Made by a program: the position numbers and the translations under genes. A stretch of 64,000 nt of DNA from Aegilops tauschii subsp. strangulata (taxonomy: Eukaryota; Streptophyta; Magnoliopsida; Poales; Poaceae). Below the pieces are notes generated by a model. It saw only the letters and a list, made by a program, of their open reading frames with translations, made no database searches and was not told where the DNA came from. Below, in pieces: positions 55,574-64,000 of the stretch (positions within the stretch are counted from its first letter, which is position 1; each line of letters starts with the position of its first letter). Where the stretch lies: assembly GCF_002575655.3 (NCBI RefSeq), contig NC_053039.3, forward strand, positions 215,283,622 to 215,347,621, written 5' to 3'.

Positions 55574-56949
55574 GGAAATCAGGCCCCGGCACGTACTTTG
55601 CCGCTGAGCTCCCAGGAGCTGCCGGCAAGGGAGTTGTCGGGGACGCCAAGCTTGCCGGGGAGCGACAGGCTCCGGCAGGGCCTCAAGCCCTTGCCGTAGA
55701 GACAATTGCTCCCACGGCAGAAGACATGCCTTTAGTCCTTGCCGTCGAGCCTCGGGCTCCGGCACGGGCACAACACACCGTCTGGTTCCTCCAAACAGGG
55801 GAACTACCTAAGGAACAAGAAGAAGCAGAGAAAGTAGCCCGTCGGCCTAGCATGTACCAGTTTGTGGACGATGTCCTATACAGGAAAAGAACGAACAACG
55901 TGAAATTGAAGTGCATTCCCCGGGAGGACGGACTGGAGCTGTTGGCAGAGATACATGGAGGCATATGTGGCTCTCACATAGGGTCAAGAGCTCTTGCCGG
56001 CAAGGCATTCCGGCAAGGTTTCTTTTGGCCCACTGCTCTCCAGGATGCAATTGAACTAGTAACCAAGTGTGAAGCGTGCCAGTTCCATTCAAAGAAGCTC
56101 CATCAGCCAGCCCAAGCTCTCCAGACGATCCCTCTTTCCTGGCCATTTTCGTCCTGGGGGCTCGACATACTAGGCCCCTTTCCCCGTGCTGTCGGGGGCT
56201 TTGAGTACTTGTACGTCGCGATCGACAAGTTCACAAAGTGGCCAGAAGTGCAAGCAGTGAGAAAGGTGACAGCACAATCAGCCGTCAAGTTTTTCAAAGG
56301 ACTAGTTTTCCATTTTGGTGTGCCAAATAGAGTCATCACTGACAACGGCACGTAGTTCACGAGCTGCACCTTCATGCAGTACATCCAGGATCTCAGCAGC
56401 AAAATCTGTTTTGCTTCTGTTGCACATCCACGAAGCAACGACCAGGAGGAAAGGGCAAATGCTGAAGTGCCGCGGGGCCTCAAAACAAGAACTTTTGACA
56501 TGCTGCACAAGTGCAGAAGACGCTGGATTGATGAGTTGCCAGCGGTTCTTTAGTCAATCAGGACGACACCGAATCAAGCCACCAGCCAGACGCCCTTCTC
56601 CCTCGTATACGGGGCAGAAGCAGTTCTCCCCACAGAACTCATATACGGATCACCTCGAGTGCTCCTTGAGGAGGGTCATCTTCAGGCCGCTGTGAGAGCT
56701 GCTCGCTACCAGCAAGCCTTGCGCCGCTACCATAACCGCAAGGTTCACAGCCGAAGCCTTGAGGAAAGCGACCTTGTTCTTCGACGCGTTCAGTCGGCCA
56801 AGAACTCCAACAAGTTGACACCAAAGTGGGAAGGCCCTTATTGGGTAATACAAGTCACCAGGCCCGGCGCAGTCCGCTTGGAGACCGAAGATGGCATTCT
56901 AGTGAGCAACTCTTGGAATATCGAACATCTTCGCAAGTTTTACCCATGA
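55574..56949 (+). pseudogene. Element F integrase (two in-frame stops)
   Basis: The HHCC finger spans HGGICGSHIGSRAL to CEACQFH, about 56 residues. The catalytic residues are Asp (GLDILGPFP), Asp (RVITDNGT) and Glu (QEERANAEV). TAG stops at 56353-56355 and 56551-56553 interrupt, with the frame continuing to a normal gypsy end (WEGPYWVIQVT.. SWNIEHLRKFYP, 56949). The segment from 55574 to about 55790 is an Ala/Pro/Gly-rich linker between RNase H and integrase. Confidence 0.75.
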
Positions 56950-57787
56950 GGCGCGGTTGCCAGGAACCCCGACAACCCCCTTTTGGACTAGACTTGCCGG
57001 CAAGGCATATAACCCTATGTACAGATCCAGGCGCAGACCCTGTGCGCAGTTGAATAAGCTTCAGTATGTACTTTTCGTGTTGATTTCCATGTTATATATG
57101 TATGTATATATGCATGTTTGTCCAGGATATCGTACTATGTTTGCTTCCAGCAAGTACTGACGAACCGCCAAGGTTCCATGTTCCTATTTTCTCTTCTTTC
57201 ATTTTCTCAAAGGAGAGAAGTTTCCCTCGCATACAAGTTTGCCGGGGGATAGGGGGCGTGGGCACCGACAGGCGTCGTCCGAAGTGACGGCTTGCGGAAG
57301 AGAACGCAGCGGCGAAAGCTAAGTCACAAAACCTCGAGTGAATTTTCCTTTAAATATAAGATTATTTTCCTTGAATGGTTTTGGTTCTTGTATGGAAAAC
57401 CTGCACGCGAAGGAACTTTGTCGGGATTGGTTGCGCCCTTGCTCAGTTTCGAGTCTGCTCAATGGTTCAAGTGGCCGCACCAAGAGCGGCAAGGTGCCTT
57501 GCCAGTAGCGACACCCCCAGCAGGCCGCTAAGGACCCGTCCTCAAAGCGCTCGCGACAAGGGTGCGCGCACCGGCAAGCTTTTCTCAATAACACATAGGG
57601 TGGGTGCCATACAAAGAGGGATCAAACAAGGAAGATAAACATGCATTCGATCCAAAACATAGCAAGTTATATTACATCAATAGTTGCCGCACTTATAACT
57701 TAAGATAAATTTGTCTTGGGTGCGAATTCACGGCGGCAAGACAAAGCGAAGCGGCTAGTCCCGGCGCTGGCCTTCCACCCTCTTGAC
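56950..57787. other. Element F spacer, nothing recognised
   Basis: Between the end of integrase and the antisense extra ORF there is no supported gene. Short frames on both strands are compositional only. Confidence 0.45.
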
Positions 57788-59352
57788 CTAGGTCGCTTGG
57801 CCGAGGCAGAAGTGGCGGCCGCTGCTTCCCTTGCAGCCGTGGCCGTGCGCCTCGTATGGCGCACGGGTTGCAGCTAGGCCTCTTGCCACTACGCGGCCTT
57901 GCCGGTCGCTCCCTTGATGGGGGCCTCCTCGCTCGAAGAGGCTGGTCGGAGCCAAACCGCAGAAGGACGCATTTCTTCTTCCCCGAGACTGGGGGCTCAT
58001 CGTGTGGCTCCTCTTCATCTGCCCTTTCAGCCGCCTCTTCGCCTGTCTCGTCGGTAGAGGGGCCCCCGGCAGCGGCGCCGCTGTGCTCCCCGGCAAGCTC
58101 CTCCCGCTCGGCAAGCTCATCCTCTAGGCCGGCCTCATCCTCCTATAAGCCGACGCTCCCGGCCTCCTCGGCAAGGGCTACCTCTTCCGCCCTGCTGGTG
58201 ATGTACGCCACCTCCTCATGAGTGGTGTCACGGATGAGTTGCGGTTCTTCGCGGATGGGCCTCTCCGACAAGTTGTCAAAGAATTCTTGCACCCGCACCG
58301 TGCTTGGCTCAGCCCAGGTCTTGTCGAGGCCATGGGCGTTGAATACCGGCATCATGGCAATGATGGAGGTCAGAGCGGAGTTGTTGCACAAGGGAACCAC
58401 GCCCGCCGGCAACTTGAACGGCTTGTCGGCCTTCTCAACCTTCTCGGCCTTGGTGGCTTTCTTGGTGTTGTCGGCCTTGATTTGGAACAGCCTTTGGCAG
58501 AGGGCCGCATGCTGCATCACCGTTAGGTTGTTATTCAGGCCGGGCGCGGCCTCATGATGTCCGCCGCGTTCCGGAACTCCCAAGCCGGCCTCCCTTTGTT
58601 CTGTAGAGGGGCGATGCGGCGGCGGAGGAAATCGGCCCCAATCATCTCAAGAGTGAGCCCGACAGCCTTGAGGTAATGGATTCTGGTGGTTGTGACTGTG
58701 AGCTTCTTGTCTTGAGGGTCGAGGTCGCCCTAGTTGCCGCCGCGGACCACTTGTGCTTGCCGGGGCATACAGAACGGCTGCGGCTGCTTCTCCATGATCC
58801 AGCACCACCTGTGCCGCCATTCATCCCACTTCTCCTTGTGGGTCCTGTTTGGGTACGTCTCCTTGCACAAGGCCCTTGGGATCCAGGTGATGCAACCAGA
58901 CAGGGCCCCTCCTGGCTGGATGCGGGGGACGAAGTAGTGGCAGAAGAGCGCTGTCTTGGGGAACACCCCGGCGAAGTTCTCATAGAGGTCGGCGAAAATG
59001 GCCATACACGCCACATCATTCGGCATAAAGTCCAAGAGATGGAGGCCGAAGGTATACATAATGTCGTTGAAGAAATCTGAGAATGGGGGCAGAGCCCGCA
59101 GTAGAGGTAATCGACGAAGAAAAGGAATTTATCTGGAGCGGGCACGGCGCAGGAAGCAGGGACGACGCGGGTGGCGGGATGCCCCATCGTTTCCCTCCCC
59201 TACATGCATAGATACCGATCCCTGAGCACGCGCGCGTCGAGCGTCGGCGCGAAGACAACGTGCTCCTTCCGCATCTTCACTAGCTCGCTCTCCGGCACCT
59301 CTTCCCCCTCGCGCTCCTTGGACGCTCCCTTGCACTTGTTTTTGGGCACCAT
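57788..59352 (-). pseudogene. Antisense extra ORF of element F (decayed)
   Basis: Opposite in direction to pol, this gene starts at the ATG at 59352 (MVPKNKCKGASKEREGEE). It continues through several frames: a block with GLHLLDFMPNDVACMAIFADL and AGVFPKTALFCHYFVPRIQPGG and a Trp-rich WDEWRHRWCWIMEK (59059-58730), then a Lys/Ala-rich region (58540-58143), and an acidic C-terminus with SGKKKCVLLRFGSDQ (about 57950-58000). The central block resembles the plant 'putative gypsy type transposon' domain, recalled and not searched. Stops and shifts occur near 59200, 58730 and 58143. A TATA-like box lies upstream on the same strand. Antisense extra ORFs are known in Tat elements. Confidence 0.6.
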
Positions 59353-59506
59353 AGCAGCTGACGGAGGGCGGGGGACCGAAGGTGGTAAGGGCACGGCGGC
59401 AACGGGCGGAGGAGAAAGCTCTAGATTGGGCTCAAGGAAGAAGGAGATGGCGGTTTCCTAGATTGGAATGGGTGAAAGGGGTAAATGAGCAGCGCCCCTG
59501 TGGATT

Positions 59507-59518
59507 CCTCTTTTTATG
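59507..59518 (-). promoter_or_regulatory. TATA-like box upstream of the antisense ORF
   Basis: The minus strand reads CATAAAAAGAGG, about 155 bases before the ATG at 59352. The intervening sequence is G/C-rich and could be a leader. Confidence 0.4.
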
Positions 59519-59752
59519 GGGAACGCGTGGGGCTGCCTCTTTACTGTTCGATGTGAAGGCATTTGCGCAGGCGCAGGCGTGCTGCAACCGTTCCACACAC
59601 GACCCCCACGTCGCGCACTCAATGCAGATCGTGGGGAAGCGCAGCAGACAAGAAGATTACAGCAGTAACCCTTGCCACATGTACCTGCGCACCGTTTTGG
59701 GCCTGGCCCAACGACGCTTCGCGCTCGTGTGTGGCCCAGGCCCAGGGGCTCC

Positions 59753-60774
59753 TATCGGTGTACTAAAGTTTGGGCCCTTTCATACCCCTTACTTGTGCAC
59801 GGGCAGTTGCAGCCGCACCCGTGCGGGGCCTGACGGGGGTAGCTGGGAAAAATACAAGACAATGAAGACGGCATCCGAGCCAGTAACCAGGGAGCAGAAG
59901 ACAAGCTGGAGCCCCGGCAAGATCCTTGCCGGGGTGGCTCGCGAAGCCCCAGCAAGATCCTTGCCGGGACGGCTTGCGAGGCACTGACAAGAACACCACC
60001 CTTGAGGTTGAGAGCTCTGACACCATCGACAATGTCAAGAGTAAGGCCTAGGGGCGCATGCGTAGTGGCATGCAGATCTTCATGAAAGACCAGATGACCA
60101 AGTTCCCGGCGAGATCCTTGCTGGGGACGTTTGTGAGACCCCGGCAAGATCCTTGCCGGGGACGTTTGCGAGGCCACGGCAAGGCTCTGCCACCCCGCCA
60201 CCACTCCAGCATAGCAACCAACCTGCCAGCCTGGCAAGCACCTGCATGGTGGCATGCAGATCTTTGTGAAGATCCTGCCATCGCTCCAGCGCAGCGGCTA
60301 GCCAGCCAGCCTGGCATTGCATGCCTCGTCGGCCTGGATACGTGTCAAGGCGGGGTGAGGCGGCGATGGACGGGACGGGCTCTCTTTCCGTCCCCAATAA
60401 AGCTAGAGGTCACATAACCAGCGCATTTAATGCATTTCGTCCCAGGACGTCAGTGATAAGCATAGCTACTTTACACCTCCTGTGTGCCACTGTGGCAGCC
60501 CCTTGGATGTATAAAAGGAGGCCCAAGGTTTACTGGAGAAGGATTCAGACTTTTTGGACTTTTTCCGGCCCAACTTGCATGCAGAGCAGCTAGGCAAAGC
60601 TCAAGAACATAGAATATACACTCGAAGCAGGACTAGGGTTTTACGCTCCTCAACGGCCTGAACCTGGGTAAAAATCCATCGTGTTGATCGTTAGATCTGC
60701 TCTTTGCGCACCCCTCTTCCCTGCCAAACCATAGAAGGGATCCGCATGATCCCGTAGGTGTCGTTTCTCCGACA
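59753..60774 (+). mobile_element. 3' LTR of element F (1022 bp)
   Basis: It matches the 5' LTR with base changes and small indels. The first base pair of the end is changed (TA for TG). The ubiquitin-derived piece is at 59986-60095; here the MQIF junction occurs once where the other LTR has two tandem copies. The hairpin CCCCGGCAAG/CTTGCCGGGG is at 60139-60161, and a further GGCATGCAGATCTTTGTGAAG occurs near 60251-60271. Confidence 0.85.
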
Positions 60775-60779
60775 TGATC

Positions 60780-61234
60780 TAGCTTGGGGGAGGCTTAAGT
60801 CAATGTTATATTCATGCCCCAATCATGAGCTCTCAAGAGAAATTATTATCCATAATTTTTATGCTCGGTTTTCTCGTAATGATCAAACCATGCTTGATAC
60901 TTCTTGTGCTGGTTCTTTTATGAAGAAGACTATTGAATTCCGATGGGACCTTTTGGAAAGAATTAAACGCAGCTCCAAAGATTGGGAACTCGACGAAGGT
61001 AAAGAGTCTGGTCTTAAACTTAAGTATGATTTTGTTAAATCTTTTATGAATACTGATGCTTTTCAAAAGTTTAGCACTAACTATGGACTTAACTCTGAGA
61101 TAGTAGCTTCCTTTTGTCAATCATTTGCTACTCATGTTGATCTCCCTAAAGAGAAGTGGTCTAAATATCACCCACCTATTAAAGAAGAAATTAAAGAACC
61201 AGTACCAGTTAAAGAAGAAACTATACTGCTGTAG
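60780..61234 (+). pseudogene. Element C gag, C-terminal part (after element F)
   Basis: The frame resumes exactly where it was cut (AWGRLKSMLYSCPNHEL) and continues through IEFRWDLLERIKRSSKDWEL. Downstream comes a Lys/Glu/Pro-rich repeat (KEEIKEPVPVKEE, to about 61290), partly duplicated and out of frame. Confidence 0.7.
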
Positions 61235-61375
61235 CAGTACAGTACCAGTACCAGTTAAAGAAGAAATTAAAGAACTAGTACCAGTACCTACAATGTTGAT
61301 CCAGTTGTTCCTACTGCTTATACTGAGAAACCACCTTTCCCTGTTAGGATAAAGGAACATGCTAAAGTTTCAACT

Positions 61376-61954
61376 GTGGTCAACAATAGCTATATTAGAA
61401 CACCTAAACCTGATGAACAAATTAAAATAGAACCTAGTATTGCTATGGTTAAGGATCTCTTGGAAGAAAATATAGATGGGCATGTTATTTACTTCTGCGA
61501 AGAAGCTGCTAGAATTGCCAAACCTGATAAAAAGGATAAACATAGACCTGTTGTTGGCATGCCTGTTGTCTCAGTTAAAATAGGAGATCACTCTTATCAT
61601 GGTTTATGTGACATAGGTGCTAGCGTGAGTGCTATTCCTTATTCCTTATATCAAGAAATTATGAATGACATAGCACCCGCAGAGATAGAAGATATAGATG
61701 TTACTATTAAACTTGCTAATAGAGACAGTATATCACCAATTGGGATTGTTAGAGATGTTGAAGTCTTGTGTGGGAAAATAGAATACCCTACTAATTTTCT
61801 TGTTCTTGGTTCCCCACATGATGACTTCTGTCCCATTATCTTTGGTAGACCTTTCTTGAACACCATTAATGCTAGAATAGACTGTGAGAAACAAACTGTC
61901 GGTGTTAGTTTTGGTGATGAGTCTCATGAGTTTAATTTTTTCCATGTTTTGTAG
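61376..61954 (+). CDS. Element C aspartic protease region
   Basis: The frame contains the protease signature LCDIGASVSAIPYSLYQEI, where the Asp-Ile-Gly-Ala replaces the common Asp-Leu/Ser/Thr-Gly-Ala, and a C-terminal DFCPIIFGRPFLNTINARID typical of plant gypsy proteases. The frame ends with a stop at 61954 and a shift into the next frame. It is a portion of the gag-pol polyprotein rather than a free gene. Confidence 0.7.
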   Translation: MVNNSYIRTPKPDEQIKIEPSIAMVKDLLEENIDGHVIYFCEEAARIAKPDKKDKHRPVVGMPVVSVKIGDHSYHGLCDIGASVSAIPYSLYQEIMNDIAPAEIEDIDVTIKLANRDSISPIGIVRDVEVLCGKIEYPTNFLVLGSPHDDFCPIIFGRPFLNTINARIDCEKQTVGVSFGDESHEFNFFHVL

Positions 61955-62294
61955 AAAGCTTCATGAAAAAGATTTGCCTAGTGAGGATGAAATAATTGGT
62001 CTTGCTTCTATTGCTGTACCACCTACTGATCCTTTAGAACAATATTTGCTAGACCATGAAAATGATTTACATATGCATGAAAGAAATGAAATAGATAAGA
62101 TTTTCTTTGAACAACGTCCTCTGCTTAAACACAATTTGCCTATTGAAACTCTGGAAGGTCCTCCTCCACCTAAAGGTGATCCTGTGTTTGAATTAAAACA
62201 ACTGCCAGACACTTTGAAATATGCTTATCTTGATGAAAAGAAGATATATCCTGTTATTATTAGTGCTAACCTTTTAGAACATGAAGAAGAATGA
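61955..62294 (+). pseudogene. Element C linker between protease and RT
   Basis: This frame follows the protease after a shift near 61950. It contains a Pro-rich ETLEGPPPPKGDP and ELKQLPDTLKYAYLDE, the standard lead-in to Athila-type RT. It ends at a TGA just before RT. Confidence 0.6.
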
Positions 62295-62297
62295 TTA

Positions 62298-63190
62298 TTG
62301 GAAGTTCTAAGGAAGCACCGAGCTACTATTGGATATACTCTTGATGATTTAAAGGGCATTAGTCCCATTCTATGTCAGCGCAAAATTAATATGGAACCTG
62401 ATGCTAAACCCGTTGTTGATCATCAACGTCGGTTAAATCCGAAGATGAAAGAAGTGGTAAGAACGGAAATCTTAAAACTTCTGGAAGCAGGTATAATCTA
62501 TCCCATAGCTGATAGTAGATGGGTAAGTCCTATTCATTGTGTCCCTAAGAAAGGAGGTATAACTATTGTTCCTAATGATAATAATGAACTTATTCCACAA
62601 AGAATTGTTACAGGCTATAGAATGGTAATTGATTTTAAAAAATTAAACAAAGCAACTAGAAAAGATCATTACCCTCTGCCTTTTACTGATCAAATGCTAG
62701 AAAGATTATCTAAGCACACACATTTTTGCTTACTTGTCCCTTTGGAACTTATGCTTATAGACTTATGCCTTTCGGTTTACGCAATGCACCTGCTACCTTT
62801 CAAAGATGTATGACTGCTATATTCTCTGACTTTTGTGAAAAGATAGTTGAGGTTTTCATTGATGATTTCTCTGTTTATGGGAAGTCTTTTGATGATTGTT
62901 TAAGCAATCTTGACCGAGTTTTGCAGAGATATGAGCAAACAAATCTTGTCTTGAATTGGGAAAAGTGCCACTTTATGTGGTTAATGAAGGTATTGTCTTG
63001 GTCCATAAAATTTCTGAAAGAGGTATTGAAGTGGACAAAGCTAAGGTTGATGCACTTGGGAAAATGCCATGTCCTAAAGATATCGAAGGTATTCGTAGTT
63101 TCCTAGGTCATGCTGGTTTCTATAGGAGATTTATCAAAGACTTTTCTAAAATTTCTAGGCCTCTTACGAATCTTTTGCAAAAGGATATTC
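62298..63190 (+). pseudogene. Element C reverse transcriptase (internal deletion, frameshifts)
   Basis: RT starts LEVLRKHRATIGYTLDDLKG, with later KPVVDHQRRLNPKMKEVV and MVIDFKKLNKATRKDHYPLP. After KHTHF, near 62725, the catalytic LDGYSGF segment is absent and the next recognisable residues are TCPFGTYAYRLMPFG in another frame, so a deletion removed the first catalytic Asp. The second motif (FIDDFSVYG) is present at about 62855-62880. A shift near 62980 changes frame again before VNEGIVLVHKISERGIEVDK. Confidence 0.75.
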
Positions 63191-63660
63191 TTTTGTTTTT
63201 GATGATGATTGTTTAGAAGCCTTTGAAACACTGAAGAAAGCCTTAATTTCTACACCTATTGTTCAACCACCTGATTGGAACTTGCCTTTTGAAATTATGT
63301 GTGATGTTAGTGATTATGCTGTTGGTGATGTTCTAGGACAAAGAGTTGATAAAAAAACTGAATGTTATTCATTACGCTAGTAAGACTCTAGACAGTGCTC
63401 AAAGAAACTGTGCTACTACTGAAAAAGAATTCTTAGCAGTGGTGTTTGCTTGTGATAAATTTAGACCTTACATTGTTGATTCAAAAGTAATTGTTCACAC
63501 CGATCATGCTGCTATTAAATATCTTATGGAAAAGAAAGATGCTAAACCTAGACTTATTTGATGGGTTCTCTTGCTACAAGAATTTGATTTACATATCACT
63601 GATAGAAAAGGAGCTGAGAACCCCATAGCTGATAACTTGTCTAGACTTGAAAATGTGCCT
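63191..63660 (+). pseudogene. Element C RNase H (frameshift and stop)
   Basis: Motifs are [51 protein letters not shown] and [20 protein letters not shown] shift near 63195 and a TGA at 63559-63561 interrupt the frame. Confidence 0.7.
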
Positions 63661-63719
63661 GATGACCCACTACCTATTGATGATAGTTTTCCTGATGTGC
63701 AGTTAGCTGTAATAAATGT

Positions 63720-64000
63720 TGCTCATAACACTTCTTGGTACGCTGACTGTGCTAATTACATTGTTGCTAAATATTTACCACCTAGCTTTACATACCAACA
63801 AAAGAAAAAATTCTTCTATGATTTAAGGCATTACTTTTGGGATGACCCACATCTTTATAAAGGAGTAGATGGTATTATTAGAAGTTGTGTACCTGAGCAT
63901 GAACAGGGACAAATCCTACGGAAATATCACTCTGAAGCTTATGGAGGGCATCATGCTGGAGATAGAACTGCTCACAAGGTATTGCAATCTGGTTTTTATT
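63720..64000 (+). CDS. Element C integrase, N-terminal part (cut by window end)
   Basis: The frame contains YADCANYIVAKYLPP-type wording with Tyr-Ala at 63738, then FFYDLRHYFWDDPHLYKGVDG and the start of the HHCC finger (KYHSEAYGGHHAGDRTAHK). The Cys pair and the catalytic core are outside the window. Confidence 0.65.

Larger units (their letters stand above)
50184..60774 (+). mobile_element. Tat-lineage gypsy LTR retrotransposon (element F), 10.6 kb
   Basis: LTRs at 50184-51234 and 59753-60774 have TGTCGG..CCGACA ends; the second starts TATCGG, a G-to-A change. The interior carries gag, protease, RT, two RNase H-like regions, integrase and an antisense extra ORF. RT wording (IDYTDINKACPKD, YMDDIVVK) and the double RNase H are typical of the Tat lineage. 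The gag of C resumes exactly at the right boundary, which proves insertion. The flanking pentamers CGCTC and TGATC agree at three of five bases, so the duplication has decayed or is imperfect. Many stops and frameshifts occur. Confidence 0.85.
47911..64000 (+). mobile_element. Athila-like gypsy LTR retrotransposon (element C), truncated by window edge
   Basis: The order is LTR (47911-49413), PBS (49425), gag (from 49745), then protease, RT, RNase H and the start of integrase, on the plus strand. Gag is cut at 50183 and continues at 60780, either side of element F. The Gag and protease style (CDIGASVSAIP) and the RT phrase FIDDFSVYG are Athila-like. The coding region has frameshifts, a stop and a deletion in RT, so this copy is inactive. 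Confidence 0.8.

Overview
The window is nuclear DNA from a large grass genome, most likely a Triticeae species (wheat, Aegilops or barley type). The evidence is dense nesting of long LTR retrotransposons with 5-bp target duplications, Stowaway MITEs ending CTCCCTCCG, short Helitrons, a CACTA end, and only a small island of gene-like, intron-containing DNA. Family names are deliberately tentative. No bacterial operon, CRISPR array, rRNA or convincing tRNA gene was seen.

Layout. (1) 1-7658, minus strand: a copia-like non-autonomous element (B) with a UBN2-type gag, CCHC zinc knuckles, an initiator-Met PBS and a 2.56-kb LTR (5103-7658); its left side runs off the window. B sits in the 3' LTR of element A. 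(2) 7659 to about 31622, minus strand: element A, a pol-less LTR element with a Cys-rich ORF and repeated polypurine-like motifs. It is split by a complete Ty3/gypsy chromovirus D (10444-23596, TSD CCTAT) and by a 4.47-kb solo LTR E (25998-30463, TSD AATTT). (3) About 31623-47910: the gene island, holding a head-to-head pair of small intronless genes (32659-33201 minus, 33803-34234 plus), a cluster of nested Helitrons and Stowaways, minisatellites, a duplicated exon region, a decayed coiled-coil exon, and a multi-exon gene with B3-like DNA-binding blocks (44941-47682). (4) 47911-64000, plus strand: an Athila-like gypsy element C (LTR 47911-49413) running off the right edge. Its gag is cut by a Tat-lineage gypsy element F (50184-60774) that carries two RNase H-like regions, an antisense extra ORF and, in its LTRs, fragments of a polyubiquitin gene.

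Reading the layers: B entered A; D and E entered A; F entered C; a Stowaway entered a Helitron, and one Helitron entered another. The pol reading frames of C, D and F are interrupted by in-frame stops, frameshifts or deletions, so no autonomous mobility is expected from these copies. The least expected observations are the ubiquitin-derived pieces repeated in both LTRs of F, the extra ORFs of D (sense, before gag) and F (antisense, after pol), the seven copies of a polypurine-like motif in A, and the B3-like gene with an in-frame stop and a possible GA-AG intron.
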